From positions 7,316,001 to 7,380,000 of the forward strand of contig CP075492.1 in NCBI GenBank assembly GCA_021613535.1: a stretch of 64,000 nucleotides of DNA, written 5' to 3'. Positions 33,262 through 46,130 of the stretch are shown in pieces. Source of the stretch: Adineta vaga. Taxonomy: Eukaryota; Rotifera. A program made the position numbers and the translations under genes. Under the pieces are notes generated by a model that made no database searches, was not told where the DNA came from, and saw nothing but the letters and a program-made list of their open reading frames with translations. Position 1 is the first letter of the stretch; every line of letters starts with the position of its first letter.

Positions 33262-35173
33262 ACATACTTGCGGTCGTTGATGATCAAAAAAAAAAAGAAG
33301 ATGATTATGTTTATTTATCATTAGACAGTAGGGAATACAAGTATCGATTCCAATCAATGTGTATATAAAGAGAAAGAGAAAAAGAACTTGTAGTCAAGTA
33401 ACTCATCTAGTTCATGCCGCTCGTGATCATAAAATCACGAAATAGACCATAGAATAACTGCTCTTTTTGAGCACTCTACTGGCTCGTTCTCTTTCAATTA
33501 CTATCGAGAGACTCTCACGCAATCGTAGCTGTCGGTCTGCATATGTTGAAGGCCAACTTGAGAGTTCAACCGCTGAAATACACTGTCATTAAAGATCTTT
33601 ACATACTCACATATGCAATGTTGACAATATAAAGACAACCATATTTTCACAATCAACCATTTGTCTCTTATTATTTCTTTTCCGTTAATGATTGTCGAAC
33701 TGTCAATCAACATAGTCGGTACGTTCTTAAATGAGAGACCACCTACCTGTATTAACCATTTGTCTTTATGTTCTTTTCTGTATCAATCCGAAAAGATTTT
33801 TTTTATCGTTGTATAGACGGAAAGAGAAAGAAAAAAAATTTCATCAATGATTAAGAAAATAATTTGGTAGATAGTATGTAATGGAAAATGTTCTTTTCCT
33901 CTTCGACACTGCCACGATTCATTGACAAGACGAGAGAGAGAGAACAAACGACAAGAGAGCAATGATTTTCTCAAGATATATATCTCTCTTTCTTCTTCTT
34001 CTTCTCCATTAGGCTAGTTAGAGATACACGAGACATTAACATAGCTCGTATGTACAACAGAGAAAAGAACAACATATCAACAACTATCTATTCAAAATGC
34101 CACAATACTACAAGCAAAGAAATGTCTAATATTAATCCTTTTGCTTCTCTTCTCCTCCTTCGACTTGTTCTATTATATATCTCTCCTCCTTTTCGAGCGG
34201 TCACTCATTCACACAAGTTAGCTAGCAGGAAGTTGTTTTAATGCCGGAGGCCACTTATGTACTGTATGTTGGTTACATATGAACAGAAACGATAGTCATG
34301 TTCGTCGTACTGAACTAAAAAGAGAAGAAAGAAGAAGAAATGAACTAGATTTTTCCAATTTCCATGCATGTCTCTCTATTCTTTCACTTCGTTTCGTCCT
34401 CGATTGCCCTTATGTCATGTACAGTAAACGTCCTGTCGAACACGTCCACAGCATTATCGATCCATAGATGTAAGATAGTCGTATGATTTAGTCTTTAAAT
34501 CACATCTGTGAAAAGAAGGAAGAAAAATCCACTACTACTTCTCTTTTTCCTTCTTTTTTTTCAACAAACGACTAGTATATAGTATTAACTTTTGATTTTC
34601 AAGTACTGAAGTGACGAGAAGTATCAGATGGTGCCGAAAAAAGAAAGAAATAAAGTGAATGGAACTATAAAGTAATAATCATGTTGACGATGAAGAGACA
34701 ACGATCACTTGTTAACAATAAAGACTTGATTTTATGTTTAATCATATGTATATACATGCTGTTTCCTTTTCTTTTTTACTTATACAAGTAATCTGAACGA
34801 GTACTTTGAAATTTAATAGCTAATTTTGTAATTGATCGTACTATTTTGATCTTTTGATAGCTATATATTTGGAATTTATATGACGATTTGTCATATCTTC
34901 GTAAGGAAAATACATAGATAAAGAAAAATGAAGAACAATGGAAAGACTACATGCCATTTATCTTACATAAGCAACATGTCCTGCTTATAGACAACAGCAT
35001 GCTGTGTTTATGTATTCCTGTTATTAATTCTTTTGCTTCGTTCTTATCTTAAAGCTCCGTTTCAGAACATTGATGATGATAGATGGTACATCTCAAGCAG
35101 TGATCTGATTTAGTATCAAGTATAACCAAGTGCTTTTGATCATTTCTATACCTTGAAGTCGAAGGATTTCCGT

Positions 35174-35196
35174 TTCTCTCTCTCTCTCTCTCTCTG
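35174..35196. repeat. (CT)n microsatellite
   Basis: About eleven perfect TC/CT units in intergenic DNA, just downstream of the TMEM272-like gene's 3' end. Confidence 0.9.
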
Positions 35197-35425
35197 TTAA
35201 TCAGAATGATTGAATCGATCTGTGTTTTCAATATCATCTCTATATATCCAATCTTTCTTTACTTACTCGAAAAAAAATGTCATGTTTGAAGATTATCCAT
35301 ATCAACACATTTTCCTCAAAATAACTATTATACAAAAAAAAGACATTACAAGCTCTGATGAGAATAACTGAATGTCAAATATCTCATTAAACTTTGATTC
35401 CTAATGGATTGACTTATTCTTCTGA

Positions 35426-36016
35426 TTAAAAACGAAATGGAACATTTTTACAGCAACAAAATACAAATGGAAAAACGTATTGTAAAATAACTTGAACAAT
35501 GGTAAATTGATAAACATTGCCTTGACAGTAAGTTGGTTGATATGGTTGATTATATTGAACATCAATAAAAACTCGAAAAACCCAAACACTTCCAATAACT
35601 AACCAAATGAAATTAAAGATTTGAAAGATTATAATCATAATTGCTGTACAATGAACATAATAGAATCCGAACATATTTTCATCCTTTTTTAAATTATGTA
35701 CGATACACGCGATTGTACTAAAACAAATAATAATAAGATTAACACTACCAAATACGATTAAGTAGAGCGGAATTCGAGGTTCTATAGGACATGATGATTG
35801 ATTCGATGCACCAATTCCCAAAGTAATTAATGTAAAGATAAGATCAACAGCAATACAAATTATCGAACAAGTAAATGATGTAGCATTGATACCAGTTATT
35901 TTTCGTAGAAGTTCACTGTAATCAGTTGTTTCTATTTGAACAGGTGGTTGAACTTGAACAGTAGGACATGAATTTAAATCAACTGCAATGGAACGGAGAT
36001 CGATCGTATTCGCCAT
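35426..36016 (-). CDS. TMEM272-like four-helix membrane protein
   Basis: A single exon of 196 residues. After a 40-residue cytoplasmic leader come four hydrophobic helices: SFTCSIICIAVDLIFTLITLGIGA, IPLYLIVFGSVNLIIICFST, a third around CTAIMIIIFQIFNFIWLVIGSVWVF, and VYQFTIVQVILQYVFPFVFCC. The order LGIG, then S-C-P-I-E-P-R-I-P-L-Y-L, then FNFIWLVIGSVWVF, then YC, is the pattern of TMEM272-like proteins, a small animal family of unknown function. A cysteine-lysine cluster and FRF end the chain. Confidence in the four-helix membrane topology is high; the family name is from pattern memory. Confidence 0.75.
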   Translation of the reverse strand: MANTIDLRSIAVDLNSCPTVQVQPPVQIETTDYSELLRKITGINATSFTCSIICIAVDLIFTLITLGIGASNQSSCPIEPRIPLYLIVFGSVNLIIICFSTIACIVHNLKKDENMFGFYYVHCTAIMIIIFQIFNFIWLVIGSVWVFRVFIDVQYNQPYQPTYCQGNVYQFTIVQVILQYVFPFVFCCCKNVPFRF

Positions 36017-37369
36017 ACGAATGAATTTTATTTTTTTGCATACGAGAGAAAAAGTTTTCGATAGAATAAATAAAATCAGAAGCTTTTTATTGAGAAAAAT
36101 AGAGTAGGTGTTGAATAAATCTGAAAAATTTCATTGGTTAAAATTTGATTGAATTCATCTGAGAAGAAGATGTATATGTATATATAGACTTTGAATTAAA
36201 AAGGTTTCCTTTTTTTCTAATTCATTTGTAAAGAAAATATATCGACGAGATTTGTATAAAAATGTAAACAACAATATCAATACGATAGAATAGATTTTAA
36301 ATCCGTTTCAAACTACGAATAATTAACAGTTTTGGGGGGATTTTAAGCCATGTTTATGAGAACTCTTGAGAATTATGTACTTATTTTTTTTTCATAATTT
36401 TCTCGAATCAGAATTAGAAGTTTTTTTATGTGTTATTACTATTCATGTATGATCTGCTTTTACTATCAGAGGAAGAAAAAACAGTTTTATTCTACATATT
36501 TAAGTAGATGGTTACATAGAGGATATTGTGACGGTTGACATATGTTTTTTATGTTAATCCTCTTGCCGTCTAGGTGAATAGATACACAATCAGTGATACT
36601 ATCCATAAAATATATGGTATATCAACGATTATTGATGGTTATAACATTCAATAAATTCTTCTGTTGTAACATAGACTTTTAAACTTATGTATTTCTTATC
36701 ATTTCGCATGAAGGCATAATTCAGCACGAAATTATTCGTTTTATACGTGGTCGTCATGTTTTCACTCTTAAAGAACAAGAAAGTTAAATATGAATAATAT
36801 TGCATTTAAAAACTAATTTGATCTACTCAATTTAGATGAAGTTCTACTAGTCTCAAAGATTAATTTGCATGTATTCAGATGTGAGAGTGAAGATCAGATG
36901 AATTATAAAAAGGAAGTAATAAAGTACAATGATCTATTGTATATGTTCTTTTTATCAAGATTTTTATCTCGCCTAATTATGATTTCACGCTATATCTTTA
37001 CATTAGTAGATTTCAAGATACTTGTTAACAAAACATATTCTTGTATAATACATTTAATATTTGAAATTATGAATTTTCTTCAAAATTGTTCATAGACTTC
37101 TATTCGAAAAACATATCCATTTAACGTCTGAATATTTTCTCTTTATTAGAAAACACTTTGTCTATGAAAAAAAATCTTGAAAACATGCGACATCTCTCAA
37201 AATATTCTCATTGGTTTCTAGTAGTCATACATGCATATGATAAATAAATAAATAAGACCAAACGAAGTAGAGTAGAAGTAGTAGCTGTGTGCATATTTTC
37301 TCTGAATGATTTTTCAGATTTAACTTGTCATCTGATTACTTCATTTGAATCAATATCGAATGTGAATGT
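36017..37369. other. 1.35 kb divergent promoter region
   Basis: Between the starts of the TMEM272-like gene (-) and LRCH (+). A G-run at 36333-36338 and T-runs are visible. The frame at 36865-37095 has no support. It must contain promoters for both genes. Confidence 0.45.
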
Positions 37370-40300
37370 ATGGCCACAATGCATGATTCTTCGACATCGC
37401 CTATAGTCAATGCAACTAAAACTAAATCAATACATTATCTAAGTCGAAGTCTTGAACGTGCACTAGATGAAGCAACTTATACAGGTGAACTTATTTTGAA
37501 TGGACGAAAACTTCGCGAATTTCCGAATTATTCCTATTCAAATAATAAATGTGATCTATCTGATACTATCACTGCTGGTATGAAGATTTTCTTTGTTGAT
37601 ATAGAAGAAAATTCATTGTTTTTGTATTCGTAGATTTATCTCGTAATCATTTTGTTGAATTTCCACGAATATTATGTTCATTTTTTTCACTCGAACGTCT
37701 TAATTTATATCACAATGCAATCAAATCAATTCCCGAACAAATTGCTCAAATTCATTTATTGAAAGTGCTTGATCTAAGGTTTATCTTCGTCATACGATTC
37801 TTTTCCTTCATATTAATTCTTGTACAATTTTAGTCGAAATCAATTGGCATATATTCCTTCATCATTATGCAAACTATCAAATTTAGAAGTTTTAATTGTC
37901 AACAATAATAAATTGATTTCATTACCGGAAGAAATCGGTCAATTAGAACGATTAGTCGAACTAGTATGAGTTTTTTAAAATTATTTATAAATCTCTTGGA
38001 GAATTTTCATCTTTCAAATAGGATGTCAGTTCGAATGATATTAATCAAATTCCACATCAAATTGGCACTTTAGTATCACTTCGAACGTTGAATCTTCATC
38101 GAAATATGATCACTGAATTACCAGCAGGTAAATAGAGAAATCAATTTCTTTTTCACATATTTCAAATAGTCTTTCATTCAGTTGAATTCTTTGACTTTTT
38201 TTCGAAGTAAGGTATGGCTCACAAACCCTAATGCTTCAATTTTTTTTTAAAAAGAGAAAAATTTCCTTTTGCACGTTTTGGTTTTTTTTCGAAATTTGAT
38301 CATTTCGACAGTGTTCATGCAATTATTTTTCTACTTTAGAAATATGTCATTTGAAATTGACGAATTTTGATTGTTCCTTCAATCGAATTACTCGTTTACC
38401 ATTGAATCTTCGAGAAATGGTCAGTTTGATTGAATTTAATGTAGAAAATAATCCAATAGAAAGTCCACCGGCATCGGTAAAATCGAAAAGAAGTTTATGA
38501 TTCTAAAAAGATTTCACTTCTCCTTTTCAGGTATGTACACTTGGTTTGTTACATATCATGCGTTTTCTTCTGGTCGAAGCTATGAAAGAAGAAAAACGAC
38601 GTGGATTATTAACAGAAAATGAAATCAATACAAAATATCGAAATTCATTTTCATATCAAGGATCAAGGTAATTTCATCGATAATTTAAAAAGAAAATTCC
38701 TTAGGCAAGGACAATTGTTCATGAGTTCGATAATAACATGTCAATTAAACTAATACCTTACAGAATAAGATTTTCTTTAAATAGCAGTCACATCTATTAA
38801 TAATAAACTAGAGAAGAAGAAATTTGCATAAATTCATTTATAATTATTTGGATGAATGAATTTATTATATTTTCATTTCCCATGAGAATATTATTTCTAA
38901 TATATCAATTAATTAAAAACATTTTTCTTTTATATAGGATATATCGAACAGCACTTTAAATTTGAAAGATATTAGAAAAAAAAAGATTTCTAACGCTCAT
39001 TATTTATCTTCTAACTGCTTATTTTGTTTACATTTTAATAGATATTAATTTGTATTTTTTTTCCTCGAAAAATATTCTTGATTCTCCGATTTTCTGCATA
39101 CATTTATATATATGTGTATATATGAAATAAATAAAAAGGAAACTATCTGCTTTTTTTTAGACATTTACAATGTGGAACACATTAAGGAAAACAGTGGTGC
39201 CATCCGATTCAGGTTATTTAACAACTGAAAGCAGTGAAAAAACTCTTGGCGATGTAAATAAACCTATGCTTCATTGCTTTTTGTCTGTGTTTATTTGATG
39301 TTCATCATTCTTCTAGGATGATTCTATCATAAGTATGCCAAATGACCAATCGCTTCGTAGTGAACCTACCTTAATGCTTACCCTTGCTGATGAATTTTCT
39401 AAAGTATTATTTCATTCAATTTAGTTTTCATAAGCATCTAATTCCTTTTCGTTCTGTTAAAATAGGAATTAGCAAGGCAAAAAACGGACTATGATAAAAA
39501 GAAATGTCAAGCACATCAATTAAAAATGCATTTATTACAACAATTAGGAGAGACAGAAAGTCAAGTAAGATTTCTATTTGAATTGATTGAGTAGATTTTT
39601 GTTTTTTTGATATAGAGAGCAAAAACTCGAGAATTAGCACGACGAACACATGATGAAAAATTAGCTAAAATGGAAAAACAACGTGAAGATGCACGACGAA
39701 AAATGGAGAACAGGTAGATCAGTTATACTTACTTCTCTTCTATACATTTTTATCATTTTGATATGTTTCTATTTAGTAAAAGTATTCATTTATTGAATTT
39801 TTCGTCGAAAGAACGTCCTTGGCAATTAACCAGACAAGCATCTACTGGTGAATCGGAAATATTGAATAATTATAATTCATATCAACGTTCAATGTCAATC
39901 GATAATGCCACAGTTGGTGATCTATTATTACGTTCCAATCGTGCTGTTAGTGTTGAACCTAATTCGATTGCTGGTGGTAATGATATGAAATTGAATAATG
40001 GACATTATCGACATTATCTTATTCAACAAAAATCTTTACCAAATGGATCAATAAGTTCACATGAGAGTTCAACGACAATCAATAGACAATTTACAAGTTC
40101 AGATACAATAAATCAGTTAAAGTAATGAACATTGTTTTTGTCGAGGAAAATGAATAGTCATCGATATTTGTATTTTAGAATATCGTCACAAAATGTGAAT
40201 TACGATTCACTGGTAAGTTAAAGAAGAAATATTTTTGAAAGATAAAATTTATGTACATATTTACACAGGATGATTTGCAGTATAGTCATTTTGAAGAAAG

Positions 40301-41546
40301 TCAATTAGCAAAACTAAAGTATTGTGATGAATCTACAATCAATGTAAGTGAAGTTTATTGGATACGGTAATTCTCACTTTATCGTTTTCTCTAGTATGAT
40401 GGAATGACATCGGAATTTTACAAGTCGATGAAAGGTAACTTTATTTAATCAAATCTGTAGGAGACGTATCATTACGAATGTTAGGTTCAGTGATGAAAAA
40501 TGGTCACCATATACCAACTGATAGTTCAACATTTCCTATGCGTCGACATATACTTCATACAAAAGAAGATAATATTCAATTAGAACAAATGAAAAAGGTT
40601 TGACAAATTCTCTTTTATTTGTATTGAAAAAATTTAAAGAATTTGAACAAAGAAACATTGTAGTGATTATGTATTTTCATTGATAGATCATTGAAGAACG
40701 TTTAAAAGTGACATTACCCAATGATATAGCATATGCATTGAGTGATGGTGTTGTTCTCTGTCATTTTATTAATCAAATTCGGCCACGTTCTGTTCAAAGT
40801 ATTCATGTACCTTCTCAAGCAGTCGTAAGATTTTTCTTATTTATCCAGTTTCTAATCAAACTCTTCTCGTTCATTCTCTTAGCCCAAACTCTCCTTAGCG
40901 AAATGTCGACGTAATGTCGAAAATTTCATCGAAGCAAGTCGTCGAATTGGTGTTCCTGAGGTAAGAAGCCGTTTTCTTTATTTGACTTGAGTGACTTAGC
41001 ACGTGCTTGATTCTGTTTTTACTTTTTGATTACTACGCATGATTTAAAAAAAAAACTAAATTAACTAAATAATTTTGCATGATTTTTGCGTGTGTTTTTA
41101 TAGCCATGTCTTACTAAACTAACTGATATCATCATCCTGAATGATCCAATCAATGCTAATGAAAAACAACAGCTTGGTTTATTTCATTTATTTTTAACAA
41201 TAAATTATCTTGAATTAATCTTTTTAAATAATCCCGAATATTATACAAAGAATTACAATTCTTCATCTGATAAAACTATTGCTAATTTTCTTCTTGTCTT
41301 TCTTGCTCTAATTAGTTTCTTATTTGCTTATTATCACAATTATTTCTAAGATATTTCTTTTGCACTTACTTTATTTCTATGTCCGGTGTGTCTTGTCTTG
41401 TTGTTTCGGTGTTGTCTTTGCAATTTATACTCTAGGTCAATATATGTTCTGCTCAAAATATCATCGACGAAGAAAATACGGTGCATCTCGCACGTCATAT
41501 TCATTCATTAGTTACTCCCGAAGCTTATGAGCAAACTAATGTTTAA
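37370..41546 (+). CDS. LRCH: leucine-rich-repeat and calponin-homology protein (LRCH family) with alternative last exons
   Basis: There are seventeen shared exons (37370-37577, 37634-37778, 37834-37963, 38022-38127, 38340-38476, 38531-38667, 39187-39253, 39317-39403, 39466-39564, 39616-39713, 39777-40121, 40179-40212, 40269-40343, 40395-40434, 40461-40597, 40687-40824, 40883-40960). They sum to exactly 687 codons. Leucine-rich repeats fill residues 60-270 (LDLSRNQLAYIPSSLCKL, LDVSSNDINQIPHQIGTL). A charged coiled coil follows (ELARRTHDEKLAKMEKQRED), then a disordered Ser/Asn-rich stretch. A calponin-homology domain begins near LPNDIAYALSDGVVLCHFIN. The final exon is either 41104-41349 (ends with the membrane helix FLLVFLALISFLFAY) or 41436-41546 (soluble end), giving 768 or 723 residues. 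LRCH proteins bind actin or act as DOCK8/TLR scaffolds in vertebrates. The exon 6-7 junction is the least certain. Confidence 0.9.
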
Positions 41547-41769
41547 ATGAATTCAATTATGGCATCTAATGTCGGTCTTTTTAATGTGTTCTTTTTTTGT
41601 TTTTGTTCGTGAGCAATATTCAGTATGTGTGCGTTGTTTTTTTTGTGAAACTTTGAATTATGTATATGAATTTCAAAAAAAAGAAAGAAGATCGAGAAAG
41701 ACCATGTGCTTTTCTCTAAAAAACGATTGTACGATTATTAGAATTTTTGTTTGGATTTTGTAGATAAGA
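41547..41769 (+). promoter_or_regulatory. short intergenic spacer ending in a splice acceptor
   Basis: Only 223 bases lie between the LRCH stop and the NDUFA8 start. They end in TTTTGTAG (AG at 41762-41763), six bases before the ATG. No donor is visible in the spacer, so the acceptor is a candidate trans-splice site. Confidence 0.45.
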
Positions 41770-42538
41770 ATGAGTTTTACAAAAGATACGAAACTACCGA
41801 GTTATGAAGATTTGGAATGTCCCGTTGTAAATGTTTCATCGCCAGCATTACGAGCTGGAAGTTTTCATTTGGCGAAATATTGCGATTTACAATTTAAGGT
41901 TTGCTTACAATATAGATGATGATATTTATATATGTATATTTGTTTTTGAATTTCTAGGAATTCATGTTATGTCGACAAGTATGCAATGGAATTTTTTTAA
42001 CTATAGTTAATACTTGTCGTGCTTTTTTGTTTTTTCGTTTGTAGGAAGAGCAAGATCCACGTAAATGTTTAAATGAAGGCAAAGATGTTTCATTATGTGC
42101 TACTGATTTCTTTCGTAAAGTACGTGATACATGTAATGATACATTTACTACATTCTGGACATGTCTTGATAATGCTCGTGAAGGTGAAATGGGATTTCAA
42201 TAGTATGTTGATTTCTATATCTTATCTATGGAAATAAATAAAAGAAGTTTATTTTTAGTTGTAAACAAGAACAGCGTGCATTTGAACAATGTGCTAAAGA
42301 TAAAATGAATTTAGAACGACCAGAAGCAGGTTATTTTTCAATGGTGCGTATGCATGATACCAAACGACCAGTTCCATCGGATCCATTTCGTGTTGGTTCA
42401 GTGGAACGACATCCACCAAAATTAGATATACCAAATCCACCAACTCTCTCTCAAGCCAATGAATATCCAGAAGCAAGAATTGGAATGAAATTCGGATCAC
42501 GAAAGCCCTGGATGTTCGAAGCAAAACTATGGGATTGA
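41770..42538 (+). CDS. NDUFA8: NADH:ubiquinone oxidoreductase subunit A8 (19 kDa, PGIV)
   Basis: Four exons (41770-41898, 41958-41978, 42045-42202, 42259-42538) encode 195 residues, slightly longer than the usual 170 or so. The four CX9C half-motifs that define this complex I subunit are all present: CDLQFKEFMLC, CLNEGKDVSLC, CNDTFTTFWTC and CKQEQRAFEQC. They form two disulphide-linked helical hairpins made by the Mia40 import relay in the mitochondrial intermembrane space. The 21-base second exon encodes only seven residues, including the second cysteine of the first motif. The C terminus is Pro-rich (ERHPPKLDIPNPP) as in the family. Confidence 0.95.
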
Positions 42539-42713
42539 ACTAAAAAGAGAGAACTTTTTTCTTTTTCAACAGTTAGTGTTTAGTTTCAAATGACGGTTTT
42601 CTTTTCTTTTGCGTCCTTTTGTTCCTCTCCGATACTTTTATTTTCAAGTTATATGATGTTCTCTTATCAATATAGGAGAAAACTTTCCCATAGTACATTT
42701 GAATCTATTATAG

Positions 42714-44170
42714 ATGCCTAAAGTAACGAAATTAAAAGCAACACAAAATGTTGCACCAAAACGTGAACTCATCAAAGATAATACAGATGAAAACGAAGAA
42801 ACGAAACCAATTATTACAATTGTGGATAAAGCTCAAACAAAAAAACGAAAAGCTTCTACTTCACCCAATAAAGTAAGATTTAATACTGTTCGATATTTAC
42901 GATAAATAATGTTTCTGTACAGAAAGCAAAAAAGACTATGTCAACGAAAGAAGATGATAATGTGGAAAATGCAGAAGAAGTTGGTAATAATACAAAACAA
43001 CAAACTACAATGACGCTGCAAACATCTGATCGTCTATCATGTAGTGGTGAAAAGCCGACATTAAAATTGGCATCATGGAATATTAACGGAATTCGTGCAT
43101 GGATTACAAATGGTGGATTAAAGTATATTGAAAAAGAACAACCAGATATAATTTGTTTCCAAGTAAAAACTGTCTTCAATCTCTTTTTTGATTTTGTCTA
43201 ATCATCGTAATTTAAGGAGTTGAAATGTGATAAAGATAAAATTCCTGTTCAAGCTACACCTTCTGGTTATAAATCATATTGGCTTTCTGGTGATCAAGGT
43301 ACATATTCTTTTCGTGGAAAAGAACATTTCACAATCGTTTTCTTGCCCTGCTTTAGCTGGTTATTCCGGTGTTGGTTTATTAACAAAAGTCGATCCAATC
43401 GATGTCAAATTTGGTATTGGTATCGCTGAACATGATACTGAAGGACGTGTCATTACTGCTGAATACGAAAAATTCTATCTCATTATCTCATATATACCTA
43501 ATAGTGGTCGTAAACTAGTACGTCTATCATATCGACAAAAATTTAATCAAGCATTTCATTCGTATTTGAAAGAAATGGAGAAGAAAAAACCAGTAATATG
43601 GTAAAAACAAAATCTATGAAAAATAACAAAAAAAAACTATGAAGAAATTCCTTACAGGTGTGGCGATTTGAATGTATCACATCAAAGTATTGATTTAACA
43701 AATCCAAAAACGAATACTAAAACAGCAGGTTTTACTAAAGAAGAACGAGATGATTTTTCAAAAATTCTTAATGATGGATTCATCGATTCATGTAAGTACA
43801 TGTCTGAAAGTTACTCCTAAACTTTTGTTCCTTTTGAATCATCTTAAATCATGAAAAATATTTTAAATACTTGCCGATTCTAATCCTCAATCAGAGTATT
43901 GACTTTGCAACTACTTTATCTTGGTTTCAGTTTCAAAAAATAGGTCATTCTTCATTCATTAATTATTTAGTTCGCTATCTTTATCCTGATAAACGCGATG
44001 CATATACTTATTGGGCTTATTTTCGAAATGCTCGTCAACGAAATATTGGTTGGCGTTTGGATTATTTCATTTTATCATCTAGTCTTCAAGAATCTATCTG
44101 CGATTTTATCATACAAAATGGTGTCTTTGGATCAGATCATTGTCCAATAGTTTTATTATTGGCTGTTTAA
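42714..44170 (+). CDS. APEX1: AP endonuclease 1 (exonuclease III family)
   Basis: Six exons (42714-42872, 42923-43162, 43217-43298, 43357-43600, 43658-43791, 43971-44170) encode 352 residues. A Lys/Glu-rich N terminus (about residues 1-95) contains KKRKAS nuclear-signal-like runs. The nuclease core follows: [14 protein letters not shown] (metal-site Asn), CFQELKC (metal-binding Glu), [17 protein letters not shown] (catalytic Tyr), WCGDLNVSH (catalytic Asp and Asn), GWRLDYF and FGSDHCPI (catalytic His with its Asp). The enzyme cuts DNA 5' of abasic sites in base-excision repair. Every active-site residue is present. The start codon follows directly after a TATTATAG acceptor, so the mRNA probably has almost no 5' UTR unless a leader is spliced on. 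Confidence 0.96.
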
Positions 44171-46130
44171 ATCAATTGTATATTAGTCAGATAATTCCAA
44201 AAAAAAACATTTCTCTTTCTTTCTTTTTTGTTGATTAATGAAATAACAAAGTCAGATTCGATATTAAACTCTCTCTCCATATATATTTTTTTTTCAGATA
44301 TGATTACGATAATATTGATCAGAAAAGAATAAGCAAGCTCAAGTGTTCAGATTGCATGCTATCTCTGAACACGCTAACGGCAATGATTATCATGAAGATG
44401 GTGAAGAAAAAGAATAGAAGATATGAAGGTATTGTTACATCTCTAGATTATTTTATTCAATTATTCGAAAGCACGACAGTCAGTACATGTTTGCTTTCTC
44501 TATGCATTTTTGAATAAACTCAACCTGAAAGGTCGGACTTGATTGAAAACGGAACCTATTCACACTGAAGAAACTCGATCGTTAGAAAAATATGAATGTT
44601 AAGAAAACTTTGTGATGAAATATGTTTATCACTCTGTTTTCATTCTCTTTCTTAAGTATGGCTGTAGATTGTATATTAGTTTCCTTTCCATTTAGATTTC
44701 TTTGATTCTGATCGCCATTATTCACATGATACTTCCTTATAGAATAGATTGCTGACAACTAAAAGTACTGTCGGAAGAAATAACAAAACAGCGCGTTCTT
44801 TCTTTCTGTTCTTCGTTTGTCAAAATAGATAACGATTCATATACCCATTACATTTAGCTTTATTGAATAGAACAAAAACAAAACACATACACACAAAGTT
44901 TTCCACTTGATCTCCATCTATTTGAGATTTAATTGCATATTTTATCTATTTTGACAAGAGCAATTCGATTAGATGAAATACAAGTTCGTTCGTTTCTATT
45001 CCAATTGAAACTTCTTTCAGGTTTTCATTTACGTCATTTGGGAAATCTCAAATGTTCAATCGGTTAGAGTAACGTTATTATCTTGATTGATGCTTTTATG
45101 TCTTTATCGTTAAAAATATCAGCATATGTGACAGGAAAAAAAATTAATATTCACCGAGTTTTCTTTTCTTTCTTTCTCTTGCGATCTGAACGTGCCTTTT
45201 CTTTCATTTTTCAAACTTAGAAATCAAAGAACGTCTTCTATACTTCACAACAAATATTCTTATAAGTGGAGAAGAAAATTGAATCGAGTGAGTAATATCA
45301 AACTATTAAATAATCGTCTTGAAATAGTTCCACTTACTGATTAATGGATTAATTATTTGTTTTCCAATCTTTACATAAAAGATAGATACATTGGTATATG
45401 TATGAACTTTATCTATCCATCTATCTATCTAAAAAATTATTGTTTAGATCAATTTAGAGTTAATCTGATTAGTTAACCGTTATCTATTTATTGATCAAAA
45501 ATGACATATATACTTAGCATTATATCTATAAATAGTTACATATTGATTTTCCGTTATGATAAAATTGTAGTTGTCATTTGTTCTCTCAGCCTTTTTTTTT
45601 ATACTTGTTTGAACAAGGATAAAATAGACAATCATAAAATAAGAGCAACTAAAGAAAATATTTGCATCTGAATTGGAATACTATTCGTAGGAATAATTAT
45701 TCAATATCTTGGACAATCATTAGTTTTATGAAAAGATAGAGCCTAAGTATGTTTAGGCAAATCGTTTAAGTGTTAATATTGGACGATCGTTTCATTCAAC
45801 GGGCACCAATGACGGAAGACACATCGACTTCATTCATCGTCGGTATTCATCTACTTGAGAGAAGGCGAAAAAGCAAGAAAGAGAGAGAGAGAGAGAGAGA
45901 GAGCGGGAGAGAGAGAAGGAGAGAAATAGAGCGAAGAAGAAAGAAATAGAGAGGGAGGAGATCTTTATCGTTCCTGGCAATTTCCGTTTTTTTTTGTATT
46001 TATGCCATTTTCATATATTTATGATTTTTCCGAACGATTGAATCAAATATCGAAGTTTAATCTTGCATTACAGTTGATTTTTTTTTCTTAGTCTTTTATT
46101 CTTCATCGCACATGATTTCAACTGTTGTTG
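44171..46130. other. 2 kb intergenic region
   Basis: No gene supported on either strand. Near 45877-45912 lies a long GA-rich tract (about thirteen GA units followed by imperfect GA), a possible GAGA-type promoter element for the calcium sensor about 220 bases downstream. TATC repeats lie at 45415-45430. Confidence 0.5.
45877..45912. repeat. (GA)n tract
   Basis: About 13 GA units with a short imperfect extension, upstream of the calcium-sensor gene. Confidence 0.85.

Larger units (their letters stand above)
32438..35425. other. 3 kb intergenic region with microsatellites
   Basis: There is no gene I can support. Open frames here have low-complexity, unlikely compositions (for example 32678-33058 with a run of ten Met codons from a CAT repeat). 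The region holds several simple repeats: CAT/ATC at 32798-32822, GA at 32866-32882, TA at 33241-33261, short GA at 33930-33943 and CT at 35174-35196. It separates the innexin 5' end from the 3' end of the TMEM272-like gene and probably carries the innexin regulatory DNA or an unrecognised non-coding transcript. Confidence 0.5.

Noticed and set aside
36865-37095. A 76-codon frame upstream of LRCH
   Set aside because: Random hydrophobic composition, no splice or start support.
38937-38960. A splice acceptor in the long LRCH intron that would add SRIYRTAL and a stop, giving an LRR-only isoform
   Set aside because: Possible, but the acceptor at 39185-39186 continues the full-length frame and sums to whole codons; no evidence favours the short form.
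39161-39186. The strong poly-T acceptor at 39159-39160 as the start of LRCH exon 7
   Set aside because: Using it after exon 6 produces a stop within eight codons; the later AG at 39186 keeps the frame.
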